Shown in pieces: positions 18,011 to 26,960 of a stretch of DNA of 64,000 nt. The DNA is from Paenibacillus alkaliterrae (GTDB lineage: Bacteria > Bacillota > Bacilli > Paenibacillales > Paenibacillaceae): positions 31,274 through 95,273 of the forward strand of contig NZ_JAKGAP010000027.1 of the NCBI RefSeq assembly GCF_021532375.1, in the 5' to 3' direction. Position numbers and translations under genes: made by a program. How positions within the stretch are numbered: the stretch's first letter is position 1; each line of letters begins with the position of its first letter. Under the pieces are notes generated by a model. It saw nothing but the letters and a program-made list of their open reading frames with translations. It did not search any database and had not been told where the DNA came from.

Positions 18011-18802
18011 GTGTTTATATTTAAAAAGGTATTATCAAGAATCGGAATCGGCGGTGTAAAGGTGGATCTGGAGCTTGCATCCAGTGAAGTGACGGCCGGA
18101 GAAGCGGTGGAAGGGATCGTTCGCATACAGGGCGGCTCCGTGGAACAGCTGCTGCATGCTTGTGAAATCAACCTGTATGCGGAATATACTTCATATGAGA
18201 CGAACCCTCAGGGAGAGCAGCGGACCAGGTCCGTTAAAACGGTTATTCAATCGTATACGCTGGAGTTAGATTTTGTGCTGCAGCCTTATGAGAATCGCGA
18301 GCTGCCGTGCAGCTTGCTTATTCCGCTGCATACTCCGCCCCGGCTGACACGGGAGAAGGTATGGCTCCAAACGGCAATAAGTCTGGAGAAAGCAGTGGAT
18401 CCTTCTGATAAAGATGTCATCGAAGTGCTTCCGGACCCTTTGCTGCGGCGGTTTTTGAATACGATGGAACGTCTCGGATTCTTTATGGTCAAGTCGCGTT
18501 TGACGGAGAACGGGGTGACGGATTCCAGTCCCGATCCATATGTTCATCGGATCGTATACCGTGTGCCTGACGAATATAGGGAAGAACTGCATGAGGTGAC
18601 GGCAACGCCAATTTGGATGACCGATGCGCTGCATATCGCGCTGCAGATCACACGCAAGCAAGGGCTGCTCGACTCGATTGCAGGCAAGGATCTCGTGAAG
18701 GGCAAAATTGAGCTGATCCCCGAGCAATGGCAAACAAAGTGCGATGATGAGTTAGCTGCGCAGCTTGAGGACGTTATCGAGCGGTGTTTGCAGCAGGCAT
18801 AA
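18011..18802 (+). CDS. Sporulation-control protein Spo0M family
   Basis: A 263-residue arrestin-like Spo0M protein. The start FIFKKVLSRIGIGGVKVDLE matches the Spo0M N-terminus, followed by SSEVTAGEAVEGIVRIQGGS (beta sandwich) and the EVLPDPLLRRFLNTMERLGF region. GTG 18011 is preferred over ATGs 39 and 36 bases upstream because GGGGAT sits 6-7 bases before it and the length (263) matches the ~258 of Bacillus subtilis Spo0M. Spo0M influences entry into sporulation and cell shape in B. subtilis. Its nearest neighbours are the stalk-domain protein (divergent) and the partner-switching cluster. Confidence 0.88.
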   Translation: MFIFKKVLSRIGIGGVKVDLELASSEVTAGEAVEGIVRIQGGSVEQLLHACEINLYAEYTSYETNPQGEQRTRSVKTVIQSYTLELDFVLQPYENRELPCSLLIPLHTPPRLTREKVWLQTAISLEKAVDPSDKDVIEVLPDPLLRRFLNTMERLGFFMVKSRLTENGVTDSSPDPYVHRIVYRVPDEYREELHEVTATPIWMTDALHIALQITRKQGLLDSIAGKDLVKGKIELIPEQWQTKCDDELAAQLEDVIERCLQQA

Positions 18803-18932
18803 GCAACTGAGAAGAGCTGCATATCTGGGCAGAAAAGTGACGCTGCGACATCTCTTTTTTGCTATACTATGGGGGATATGAATAGAGAACCGGCGGTTGG
18901 CGCGGAAGGATAGAAAAGGTGGTGGCGAGTTC

Positions 18933-20756
18933 ATGGCAGCGGATGCGCAGATCGACGACCTGCTGCGGCAGAGCCGTTTTAAGGATGCGTTTATTCTTAT
19001 GGAATGTATAGCGCTGGAGGGCGGGATGCCGGATGAAGCGCAGATTCGGGCACTTCCGGAAGCGAGTCTGCATGCTTCCTCCCTGCTTACGCAGGCGCTG
19101 GGGGAAATCGTTTTCCTTCGCGGAGAGTACCATGAGGCAAAGCGGCTGCTCGAGCAGGCGGTCAAGGGTTATGGGGCGATGGCTTATCCGGCAGGGATGC
19201 TGTCTGCCATGTGCGCGCTTGTCCATGTACTGCTGAGGTTAGGCGAGTGCCCGGCGGCGGCAACGCTGCTCGAGTTTCTCCGGGAGGAGTATGACCGAAA
19301 GCCGGCAGAAGAACGCAGCGGAGAGCTGCCCTTTGCCCTTGCGGCAGGCAGCCGTCTTATCGGGGGCGGGAGCCGCGTAAAGCGGTGGTATATGGAGGCT
19401 GTCGATCTGTATGAACAGCAGCTTCGTCTGAAGGCAGCGGCGTTGGCGCTGGCGGAGCTGCTTCAATGCGGGCCGGAGCTGGAGCCGTCGGTATGGGAAG
19501 GGCTTGCATGGCGACTTCAGCGATGGACAGCCGATTCTGAAGTAAGCGCTGCCGTCTTGACGTGGATTCTGGCGCTGCGCGATGCCCAGTTGGGACAGTG
19601 GGAGCGGGTCTATTCACGCCTCAGGCCGTACATGCATGATTATTGGAAGGAGCAGTCCATGGTTCATCCCGCATATGTGCGGCTTCTCTATTTACGCGCT
19701 GCAATATTGAGCGGCTCCTGGGAGGCAGCTGCCGCTCTTGATGGACTTCGCGAGCTGCGGCAGCAATACCCCGTCGATCTGCGGCTGCAGCATGCTGCGC
19801 TGCTTGCACTGTCTGACGGCTGCCGCCGGTTTGGTCTTTCCGGGGAGGCGGATGAAGCTATGTCTGAGGCCGGATTCATCGGCCGGTACTTGATGCTGCC
19901 TGCAGATGCCGCAGTCTCTGCTGAATCACTTGCGCCAGCGCATGCGATTGATGAGAAGCCCGCTGACGAACAGACCGATCAGCCGAAGCCGGAGGGCGGC
20001 TGGCGGGTCAGCTTTTTCGGCGGCCTCTCCTTCGGGAGGGGTGCCGATGCAGTGCGGCATATCCGCTGGAAGCGCAAGAAAGCGCAGGAGCTTTGTATGT
20101 TCCTGCTTTTACAGCCTAATTACACCTGTCCGAGAGAGCAGCTGACCGAGTTGCTGCAACTGGGTGAATCGCCTGAAAAGGCGAATAAATCATTGTATGT
20201 CATTATTCATCAATTAAAGCAAACGCTCTATGACGAGCTGTCCATCCGTGACGGGATAAGTACCCGTGAAGGCTTGGTGGGGCTGCGTGAGGAGGCGTTC
20301 GAGCATGTTGATGTAGAGCGTTATCTGACCCTTGTCCGCGTAGCGGATCAGCTATGGCTCAAGGATTGGGACCTTGCCTATGAGCTGTATCAGGAAGCCT
20401 TTGCCCTCTACGATGATCTGTTGCCGGAGTTTCCGTATTTCACTTGGCTGGATAATAGGAGGGAGTACGTGCTGGATAAGCAGATTTCGGTTATCCGCAA
20501 GTTGTGCCAGCTGGCGGCGAAGCAGCGCGACAGCGTGCTTGAGGAAATATATTGCCAGGAATGGATCCGGCTGCGGCCTTATCAGGAGGAGGCTTATCAG
20601 CAGCTCATGCGGCTGTTGATACGCTCGAACCGTATGAGCGAGATGGGGTTCGTCTATGACAGATTTGCCGCGAGATGCCGCGATGAACTAGGGACGGAGC
20701 CGTCCGAAGAGATCCGTGCACTCTTTAGGGGGAGGGGCATTGAACATTTTACGTGA
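18933..20756 (+). CDS. BTAD-domain (SARP-like) transcriptional regulator with TPR-like N-terminal region
   Basis: A 607-residue protein. The first ~340 residues are alpha-helical repeats of TPR character, rich in Ala/Leu/Glu. From ~375 follows a winged-helix region (VSFFGGLSFGRGADAVRHIR, then HQLKQTLYDELSIRDG) and from ~465 the bacterial transcriptional activation domain (DVERYLTLVRVADQLWLKDW ... LDKQISVIRKLCQLAAK). ATG 18933 is chosen over the TTG at 18897 because AAGGTGGTG lies 8 bases upstream. The gene overlaps the SpoIIE-like gene by 17 bases, tying it to the partner-switching cluster. It probably acts as a DNA-binding output or master regulator of that cluster. Confidence 0.78.
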   Translation: MAADAQIDDLLRQSRFKDAFILMECIALEGGMPDEAQIRALPEASLHASSLLTQALGEIVFLRGEYHEAKRLLEQAVKGYGAMAYPAGMLSAMCALVHVLLRLGECPAAATLLEFLREEYDRKPAEERSGELPFALAAGSRLIGGGSRVKRWYMEAVDLYEQQLRLKAAALALAELLQCGPELEPSVWEGLAWRLQRWTADSEVSAAVLTWILALRDAQLGQWERVYSRLRPYMHDYWKEQSMVHPAYVRLLYLRAAILSGSWEAAAALDGLRELRQQYPVDLRLQHAALLALSDGCRRFGLSGEADEAMSEAGFIGRYLMLPADAAVSAESLAPAHAIDEKPADEQTDQPKPEGGWRVSFFGGLSFGRGADAVRHIRWKRKKAQELCMFLLLQPNYTCPREQLTELLQLGESPEKANKSLYVIIHQLKQTLYDELSIRDGISTREGLVGLREEAFEHVDVERYLTLVRVADQLWLKDWDLAYELYQEAFALYDDLLPEFPYFTWLDNRREYVLDKQISVIRKLCQLAAKQRDSVLEEIYCQEWIRLRPYQEEAYQQLMRLLIRSNRMSEMGFVYDRFAARCRDELGTEPSEEIRALFRGRGIEHFT

Positions 20757-22197
20757 CATAAGAGTACGGCTGATCGGCGTTTATGTTGCTTTCGCTGCGC
20801 TGGGGGCCGCTGGCATGTTTTTCTCTAATAAATACGTGCATGGCAACTCTGAGGAACAATTGGCAATGGTACTGAGAGGTTTGCTTGTCGGATTTCCGGT
20901 TTTGGTCGCGCTGCTCGCCGGATTTACATGGGTCCGGCTTCGCATCCCCAGCGAGAAGCTTGAGCCTTGCAGGATGGCGGGTAGAGACATGCGGAAATGG
21001 AGCCGGTTCACCAGCTTTCCTAAAGAATTATTTGTCTGGCTTGTTGGCTGCGGCATGCTGCTTACTCAGTTGCAACAGCTATCTGTTCACGGATTTCCTC
21101 CTTGGCCGGGGGATATCATATTCCAATATGGCAAAAGCACGCTGTTCAACTTGAATACCTTCGTTGCTTTCGGAATGATTCATTACAGCGCTGCAAGATG
21201 GGTGCTTCGGTCACGGATCCGGCAGCTTCATATCTATCATCAGGATGCTTCGAGCTTTAGAAGCGCCGGTGTGAACATGATTTTTTTTCTCGGCTGCGGG
21301 CTTACTTACCTGCTGCTGTGTATGCTTTGGTACGCGCTCAGCAGCGAATCGTCCGCCAGGGAGCCGCGGCAGGCGGTGCTGTTTATCATTTTGACGATTG
21401 TATTTGCCGTTACCTTTGCCGTCATCTATCATATGGCCTTCTACTTGTTTCGCGATATGGACTTGATGACGGCAAGACTGCGGGAATTGGCGGGAATGAA
21501 GAGGGCGGATCAGCGCAGCCGGGTACCAGTCGCTTCCCCTTATGAATCCGGAGAGTTGACGTCTGCGATCAATTCGTTGCAGGACCGGTTCGAGCAAGAA
21601 TATGCGCGTCTGGATAAAGATCTTGATCTGGCGTTTCGTGTACAGGAACAGCTCTTCTCCCACCTGATGGCGGATTGGAAGGATTGGAAGCTGAATGGGT
21701 CGGCCGGTAAGCCGGGAGAAGTCGGAGGAGGCTTCTATGATGCGCTGCCGTTAACGGAATATCGGCTTGCTCTGACAGCAGGCACGGTGAGGGGACATGG
21801 ACTGCCCTCGGCACTAGTCATGTCGGCGCTGGTCATGCTGTTCCGGACGACAATGAATGCAGCTGTGGGCGCCGGAGATTTGCTGACAGAGCTGAATCGT
21901 ACGGCAGCGGGTTTTGTGAAGGACGGACTCAACGTTCATATGACTATTGCAATCATCGATTATGAGCAGGGGAGCCTCGAATATGCGTCTGCAGGCAGCA
22001 TGCTGGTGCAGGTCGTTCAACCCGGTGCTTGCCTGGACGACCGGTCGAGCGCAGATCCGCTTGGCAGCAGTCCTCATAACCGGTATAAAGCCTCTCAAAT
22101 GATTCTGAACCCGGGGAAATGCCGCGTTGTGCTCCATTCGGAGGATCAGAGCTCACTTACGGCTAGGCGAGGAGGGGGTGATCGGCTTGGCGGATAA
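20740..22197 (+). CDS. SpoIIE-like membrane protein with degenerate phosphatase domain
   Basis: A 485-residue protein with ~5-6 hydrophobic segments (residues ~10-230), a HAMP-like linker (DLMTARLRELAGMKRADQRS) and a coiled coil before a SpoIIE/PP2C-type domain. The domain is damaged where it matters: family GGDFYD is GGGFYD (329-334), GDVSGKG is GTVRGHG (348-354), and the C-terminal LYTDG-DD metal-binding block is missing. TTG 20740 is the likely start (GGAGG 4-5 bases upstream), overlapping the regulator gene by 17 bases. It overlaps the intact paralogue downstream. Lack of both metal Asp residues predicts no phosphatase activity; a sensory or inhibitory partner role is plausible. Confidence 0.8.
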   Translation: MNILRDIRVRLIGVYVAFAALGAAGMFFSNKYVHGNSEEQLAMVLRGLLVGFPVLVALLAGFTWVRLRIPSEKLEPCRMAGRDMRKWSRFTSFPKELFVWLVGCGMLLTQLQQLSVHGFPPWPGDIIFQYGKSTLFNLNTFVAFGMIHYSAARWVLRSRIRQLHIYHQDASSFRSAGVNMIFFLGCGLTYLLLCMLWYALSSESSAREPRQAVLFIILTIVFAVTFAVIYHMAFYLFRDMDLMTARLRELAGMKRADQRSRVPVASPYESGELTSAINSLQDRFEQEYARLDKDLDLAFRVQEQLFSHLMADWKDWKLNGSAGKPGEVGGGFYDALPLTEYRLALTAGTVRGHGLPSALVMSALVMLFRTTMNAAVGAGDLLTELNRTAAGFVKDGLNVHMTIAIIDYEQGSLEYASAGSMLVQVVQPGACLDDRSSADPLGSSPHNRYKASQMILNPGKCRVVLHSEDQSSLTARRGGGDRLGG

Positions 22198-23812
22198 CCA
22201 GTCTGCAGGCTTGTTATTGCGGCTGTTTGCCGTGTATATAGCAGCGTTGTATGGAGGCTCGCTGTTTATCTTTTTGAACAATATGGTGATTAACGGCAGG
22301 ACGCTGCGCCAGCTGCTGCAATTTAACATCCCGTTCGTATTGCTCAGTGATCTGGTATTGGCTGTTTTGCTTCTCGGTATTTCGTATTGGCGGCTCGGTC
22401 CGGTACTGCGCTACTTCCGACGATTTCGTCTGGAAGATCGAGTGGACAAGGAAGCGGTATTTAACCGGTTGGTGCGTTTCCCGATGGAGCTGTTCCGGGG
22501 AATGATTCTTTTATCGCTGCTGTTTATTTTTTTGTACCACTTTTTTGAAATCATGACAGGCCGAAGAGCACTTCATTCGCTTGATGCCTGGCTCGGGCTC
22601 GCGAATACTGTTGTGCGGGAGCTGAGTCTGTCATTTATTCTTTCCTTCCTGCTGCATAGCGCCTCCCGAAGGCTGCTGCGCGGTTATGCCATTCAGCTGG
22701 ATATGAAGACCATTGCGGAGGATATGCGGCATTCGGCCGTCCGATTCATCGCATTATCCGTCTTTATTTGTTTTGTGATTACGTTTGCGCCGGCCTCGAG
22801 AGTTATTGTTCAGTCAGAGCCGGGTCATATTCGCCTCGGGGATTTTATTCTGCTGAGTGTGATTTATGCGGTATTTGCAATCGGAATGTTTGCCTTATAT
22901 ATTTCTCAGCTCCGGAAGGAGCTTAGTATGCTTGTTAACCGACTTTATGCGCTGTCCCGCGGGATGAAGACAGGTCTTCATCAGACGGTGCCGATCCTGT
23001 CGGGCGATGAAACCGGGAGACTGACCTCTGCCTTGAATATGCTCCAGCACCGTGTAGCGTCAACTTATGAAGACGTTGAACGTCAGCTGAAATTGGCGTA
23101 CACGGTTCAGGAACGGCTCCTGCCAAGGGAGTTTCCCGCTATTGAAGGCGTGGAGTTTGCCGTGCTGTGTCAGCAATGCCAAGCGGTAGGCGGGGACTTC
23201 TACGATATGATTCCGCTTGGGGGACGGCGGTATTGCATCGCGATCGGCGACGTATCCGGCAAAGGCCTTCCGGCCGCTTTACTCATGTCCGCGATGATGA
23301 CAGGACTTCGGACCGAAGCGATGAAAGGCGGGACGGCTGGCGACATTCTGACTCGTCTTAACAAGCATGTGTACCAGATGACTCAGGGGAAGCTTTATGC
23401 GACGATCGGTCTGGCTGTTATCGAACTGGCCTCCGGCACGATGGAGCTGGATTATGCAAGCGCAGGCCATCTGGATCCCTATCTGGTTCGCGGCGGCCAC
23501 GTCATGGAGTGGCAGTGCTCATCATTTCCTCTGGGCATATCGCAGGATGAGCAGTATGAAGGAACGCATCACACTTTAGCAACCGGAGATTTGTTCGTTC
23601 TATACACCGACGGCATCATAGAGAGCGGCCATGCCTCCGGAAGCATGCTTGGTTTCGAGCGGTGGGAGCATGAGTTGAGACTATTGCAGCCTGATCGGGA
23701 CTTGCAAGACCAGCTCACGGAGCTGCTCTCTCGGATTCGGGTTTTGGAGGAGGGCGTGGGCGATGCCGATGATCGGACTCTCCTATTGATGAAATGGAAT
23801 GATATGGGTTGA
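22178..23812 (+). CDS. SpoIIE-like PP2C-type serine phosphatase with membrane sensor region
   Basis: A ~544-residue protein. About six membrane segments occupy residues ~5-250, followed by a HAMP-like segment (~255-300) and a SpoIIE-type phosphatase domain (~315-540). The metal-binding motifs are intact: GGDFYD with Asp340, GDVSGKG with Asp358, LYTDGIIES and DADDRTLLLMK near the end. GTG 22178 sits directly on the AGGAGGGGG site, so TTG 22187 is also possible; both overlap the previous gene. In partner switching this enzyme would dephosphorylate the STAS antagonist encoded at 24385 and so free a sigma factor or output. The signal sensed by the membrane region is unknown. Confidence 0.88.
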   Translation: MIGLADNQSAGLLLRLFAVYIAALYGGSLFIFLNNMVINGRTLRQLLQFNIPFVLLSDLVLAVLLLGISYWRLGPVLRYFRRFRLEDRVDKEAVFNRLVRFPMELFRGMILLSLLFIFLYHFFEIMTGRRALHSLDAWLGLANTVVRELSLSFILSFLLHSASRRLLRGYAIQLDMKTIAEDMRHSAVRFIALSVFICFVITFAPASRVIVQSEPGHIRLGDFILLSVIYAVFAIGMFALYISQLRKELSMLVNRLYALSRGMKTGLHQTVPILSGDETGRLTSALNMLQHRVASTYEDVERQLKLAYTVQERLLPREFPAIEGVEFAVLCQQCQAVGGDFYDMIPLGGRRYCIAIGDVSGKGLPAALLMSAMMTGLRTEAMKGGTAGDILTRLNKHVYQMTQGKLYATIGLAVIELASGTMELDYASAGHLDPYLVRGGHVMEWQCSSFPLGISQDEQYEGTHHTLATGDLFVLYTDGIIESGHASGSMLGFERWEHELRLLQPDRDLQDQLTELLSRIRVLEEGVGDADDRTLLLMKWNDMG

Positions 23813-23888
23813 ATATAATGTTATTGTTACAATGATCACGAATAATAGGATAACATATAATAAACCGGCGAAGTAAGGAGGACGACCG

Positions 23889-24356
23889 ATGCAGGATGCA
23901 CAGTTCGAGAAAAGATGGAGTATGCCTGGCGTGTACGGCAGTGAGAGGGTCATGATGCAAAAGGTCGCCTCCGCTATTTCCCGCATTAATCCCGGGGAGA
24001 GCCGATTGGATGACATGATGACGGTCATCGCTGAAGCTTTCCTGAACGCGATCGAGCATGGCAATCAATCCGATCACAGCCTTCAAGTTACGCTCCAGCT
24101 GATTGTGGATCGGGAGAAGTATATTATTCGCATCTTCGATCATGGCAGCAGGGAGCCTGTCATTCCGGGCGAGGCGCCGCTCTCTATGAAATGGAAGGCC
24201 GATCACCCGAGAGGATGGGGGCTGTTCCTCATTAACCGGCTGGCAGATCGGGTAACGTTCGGGAAGCTGGATGGATCTGTGTATATTGAGATCTTATTTA
24301 ATCGTTTGCATTTTGTTGGTCTTCAGCAGCTTGAAAATAAAACAAAAAGATCTTAA
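23889..24356 (+). CDS. Anti-sigma factor serine kinase (RsbW-like, GHKL ATPase)
   Basis: A 155-residue HATPase_c protein. The N box EAFLNAIEHGNQSDHS (~51-66) has the Glu/Asn that bind magnesium and ATP; G1 is IFDHGSREP (the Asp near 85) and G2 is HPRGWGLFLINRLADRV. This matches RsbW/SpoIIAB kinases, which bind a sigma factor or phosphorylate a STAS antagonist. AAGGAGG lies 7 bases before the ATG. It is followed 28 bases later by the STAS gene, so target and kinase are encoded side by side. The last ~20 residues (VGLQQLENKTKRS) are an unusual basic tail. Confidence 0.9.
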   Translation: MQDAQFEKRWSMPGVYGSERVMMQKVASAISRINPGESRLDDMMTVIAEAFLNAIEHGNQSDHSLQVTLQLIVDREKYIIRIFDHGSREPVIPGEAPLSMKWKADHPRGWGLFLINRLADRVTFGKLDGSVYIEILFNRLHFVGLQQLENKTKRS

Positions 24357-24384
24357 AAGTACGATTAGACGAGGAGGCTATGTT

Positions 24385-24753
24385 ATGAATAGCGAGTTTC
24401 AGGCAGACAAGCGGGTCTCTGCCGGAGCAGTCATTTATGATTTGAAGGGATATCTCTCGAATTCAGCCGAGGACAGTCTGCTTGGGATATGGGATTGGGA
24501 GCAGGGATTGGACCAGGGCAGCAGGTTCCTGATCTTCAATTTCACTCAGGTGACGTACATCAACAGTATCGGCATTGCCGTATTGATTCGTATCGTTCGC
24601 GCTTTATTGAAGCAGGGCTGCCGGACATTCGCTTATGGCATTACTCCGCACTATCAAAAGCTGTTCCGTATGGTCGGTTTAACGGAGCATATGATGATTT
24701 ACCCGAACGAGCTGTCTATACTGCAGAGGATTGAGTATCTGAGGGAGGAGTAA
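24385..24753 (+). CDS. STAS-domain anti-sigma factor antagonist
   Basis: A 122-residue single-domain STAS protein. ATG 24385 is chosen because GAGGAGG lies 7 bases upstream; an in-frame extension reaches back into the kinase gene but has no ribosome site. The phosphorylation loop is VTYINSIGIAVLIRIV (~52-67); the Ser after Asn is the expected phospho-acceptor, where most relatives have DS. It would be phosphorylated by the kinase encoded upstream and dephosphorylated by the SpoIIE-like phosphatase. No sigma factor gene is present in the cluster, so the final target is encoded elsewhere or the output is the BTAD regulator. Confidence 0.9.
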   Translation: MNSEFQADKRVSAGAVIYDLKGYLSNSAEDSLLGIWDWEQGLDQGSRFLIFNFTQVTYINSIGIAVLIRIVRALLKQGCRTFAYGITPHYQKLFRMVGLTEHMMIYPNELSILQRIEYLREE

Positions 24754-24790
24754 AGCGTTTTTAAGCCTTCTAAAAAAGGAGTGAAGCATC

Positions 24791-25765
24791 ATGCAATTTC
24801 GCCGCCTTGGCAACAGCGGTCTCAAAGTATCCACGCTCGGGCTGGGTACGAACTCGTTCGGCAAACGCGCCGACTATGAAACGTCTAAGCAAATCCTTCA
24901 TTATGCGATCGATCAGGGAATGAATTTCATTGATACGGCTAACATCTATGCCGGAACGCAATCCGAGACGATTATTGGACAAGCTCTGCAAGGATATCGC
25001 CATAACATTGTATTAGCGACCAAGGCGGGTCTGCCGAAGGGGTCGGGCGCGAATGAACGGGGCTCGTCCCGCTATCATCTCCAGACCGAGCTGGAAGATA
25101 GCCTAAAGCGTTTGAAAACGGATTATGTCGACCTCTATCAAATCCATACGTTCGATCCCGAAACGCCGCTGGAGGAGACGCTGCGCGCGCTCGAGGATAT
25201 GGTGAGTTCAGGCAAGGTGCGTTATATTGGGGCATCCAATTACTACGCATGGGAGCTCATGAAGGCGGTAGGAATTAGCGACAAGCTGGGGCTAAACCGC
25301 TTCGTTTCTACGCAAACCAGCTACTCGCTTGCGGATCGGACGCCAGAGAATGAGCTTGTCCCGATGTGTCTTGATCAAGGTATCGGCATTATCCCATACT
25401 TCCCGCTAGCGGGCGGCATATTATCGGGCAAATACAGTTCTCCCGAGGAGGCGCCGGAAGGCTCTCGGGCTCAGACGGATCCGAACTTCAAACGATTTCT
25501 GGACAGCAAGACGATCGCGCTCGGAGAGAAGATAGGTGAGCTCGCGAAGCAACTCGGATGCACCGCAAGCGTACTCTCGCTGTCCTGGCTCATTCATCAG
25601 CCGGCTGTATCGACGGTTATCGTAGGCGCCACCCGAGCAGAGCAGCTGGAGGAAAATGTGAAGAGCCTTACATTGGAGCTGACTGCCGATATTCGCGCAG
25701 AGCTTGCGGCCATAAGCGAGCCCTTCCGACATGGAGATCCTTTCGCCATCTATCGGCTGTCCTAA
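24791..25765 (+). CDS. Aldo/keto reductase (voltage-gated K+ channel beta-subunit-like group)
   Basis: A 324-residue AKR with the (beta/alpha)8 fold. Catalytic tetrad candidates are Asp in NFIDTANIYAGTQSE (with Tyr), Lys in LATKAGLPKG and His in DLYQIHTFDPETPLEET. NADPH-binding features are SWLIHQPAVSTVIVGATRAEQLEENVKS near the C-terminus (quoted here as SWLIHQPAVSTVIVGA and following). AAAAAAGGAGTG supplies the ribosome site. It follows the STAS gene by 37 bases and may be co-transcribed, but a functional link is not evident. It likely reduces reactive aldehydes or ketones in the cytoplasm. Confidence 0.9.
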   Translation: MQFRRLGNSGLKVSTLGLGTNSFGKRADYETSKQILHYAIDQGMNFIDTANIYAGTQSETIIGQALQGYRHNIVLATKAGLPKGSGANERGSSRYHLQTELEDSLKRLKTDYVDLYQIHTFDPETPLEETLRALEDMVSSGKVRYIGASNYYAWELMKAVGISDKLGLNRFVSTQTSYSLADRTPENELVPMCLDQGIGIIPYFPLAGGILSGKYSSPEEAPEGSRAQTDPNFKRFLDSKTIALGEKIGELAKQLGCTASVLSLSWLIHQPAVSTVIVGATRAEQLEENVKSLTLELTADIRAELAAISEPFRHGDPFAIYRLS

Positions 25766-25919
25766 GAAGATGAACGATGTGCAGCAGCGCCGGCTTATTT
25801 GGCCCGTAATTGGATGTTTATTAATTCATCGAAACAACTCACTGTATAATTCCATCATAGCGCGCCAAACCGCCCCTATAAAATGGGTCGAACTGCATAA
25901 GTCATGTTACCAAATACAA

Positions 25920-25955
25920 AAATAGACACTATCCCTAAGCCGCCGGGACAGTCTC
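25920..25955 (-). terminator. Rho-independent terminator on the minus strand
   Basis: On the minus strand GAGACTGTCCC (25955-25945) pairs with GGGATAGTGTC (25935-25925) with one G-U and one mismatch, followed by ATTTTTT. It closes the small minus-strand reading frame at 25967-26068. The CTGTCCC element resembles those at about 3095 and 4427. Confidence 0.5.
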
Positions 25956-25966
25956 TATAACATGGA

Positions 25967-26068
25967 CTAGCCCGAATTACGCTCGAATGCGACGATCCAG
26001 TCCCCTTGCGTGGCAACGTAGCCGGTATCGCCTTCGACAACCAGGCCGTATCGTTTTTTTACGTCCAT
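25967..26068 (-). pseudogene. Short gene remnant on the minus strand
   Basis: A 33-codon frame (ATG 26068 to TAG 25967) reads KKRYGLVVEGDTGYVATQGD followed by WIVAFERNSG. It has the look of the C-terminus of a larger protein (strand-turn-strand with GDWIV), lacks a ribosome site, and is directly followed by a minus-strand terminator. I do not recognise the family. It is the only coding-like content in the 357 bases between the aldo/keto reductase and the aminopeptidase. Confidence 0.35.
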
Positions 26069-26122
26069 TTATACGCGATGCGTAATACAATAATGGAAGA
26101 AGAAACAGTTGGGAGGAGACAT

Positions 26123-26866
26123 ATGACGGTCGGTTCGCAAAAGGATATTGACGCGCTTAAAGAAATAGGCAGAATCGCAGCGCTTACTCTAAATGAAATG
26201 AAGCGCCAGGCGCGTGTCGGAATGGCCACGAAGGAGCTGGATGAGCTCGGGGGACGAATCTTGCAAAGCCATGGCGCCGTTTCGGCTCCGAAGAAAACCT
26301 ATCAGTTTCCGGGGCATACGTGCATCAGCGTGAATCATGAGGTAGCGCATGGCATACCGGGCGACCGGAAGCTGATGCCGGGCGATCTTATTAATATCGA
26401 CGTATGTGCGGAGAAGGACGGTTATGTCGCCGATACGGGGCATTCCTTTCAGTTGCCGCCGTATGACGAAGCTTTAATCAGGCTTTGCGATTATACGCAT
26501 CAGACGATGATGAAGGTGATTTCATCCTTGAAGGCCGGCGTGAAAATCAATCAGATCGGCCGGATCATACAGGCGGAAGCAAGGAACGGAGGCTATAAAG
26601 TAATCGGCGATTTGTGCAGCCACGGCGTCGGCAAAGCGGTACATGAATGGCCGCAAATCGTGCCTGTGTATAACAAGCGCGACAATCGAACGTTAAAGGA
26701 AGGGCTGGTCATTACGATTGAGCCGTTCCTCACAACTGGCGCCGAGCATGTCGTTCCGCATCGTGACGGATGGACGCTTAGCACGCCGGACCGCAGCTTT
26801 GCGGCACAGCATGAGCATACGATTATCATTACAAAGAATAAGCCGATTATATTGACGGTGGCCTAG
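26123..26866 (+). CDS. map: Type I methionine aminopeptidase
   Basis: A 247-residue methionyl aminopeptidase, which removes the initiator Met from new proteins. Metal ligands are visible: two Asp in INIDVCAEKDGYVADTGHSF, the His of CSHGVGKAVHE, the Glu of LVITIEPFL and the Glu of AAQHEHTII. ATG 26123 is chosen because GGGAGGAG lies 5 bases upstream and the length matches the ~248 typical of the family; a longer frame back to 26006 has no ribosome site and runs through the gene remnant on the other strand. It stands alone, not in the usual secY-adk-map context, so it is probably a second copy as in many Bacillota. Confidence 0.92.
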   Translation: MTVGSQKDIDALKEIGRIAALTLNEMKRQARVGMATKELDELGGRILQSHGAVSAPKKTYQFPGHTCISVNHEVAHGIPGDRKLMPGDLINIDVCAEKDGYVADTGHSFQLPPYDEALIRLCDYTHQTMMKVISSLKAGVKINQIGRIIQAEARNGGYKVIGDLCSHGVGKAVHEWPQIVPVYNKRDNRTLKEGLVITIEPFLTTGAEHVVPHRDGWTLSTPDRSFAAQHEHTIIITKNKPIILTVA

Positions 26867-26887
26867 CCGCTGTCTTTTTTTTGTTCC

Positions 26888-26917
26888 GTATAACGGTATG
26901 CGGCAAGGGTCATACTG
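26888..26917 (+). promoter_or_regulatory. Candidate sigma-G promoter of the germination operon
   Basis: GTATA (26888-26892) fits the sigma-G -35 pattern GHATR, and CATACTG (26911-26917) fits the -10 pattern CATHHTA except for the last base; the spacer is 18. The predicted start of transcription lies about 37 bases before the gerA-type gene. Germinant receptor operons are normally transcribed by sigma-G in the forespore. Confidence 0.45.
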
Positions 26918-26960
26918 GTAAATAAACCATACCAGAACATGGAAGCAAGGTGAACGCACG

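Noticed and set aside
26006..26122. Longer methionine aminopeptidase starting at 26006
   Set aside because: The extra 39 residues have no family similarity, lack a ribosome site and run over a minus-strand remnant.
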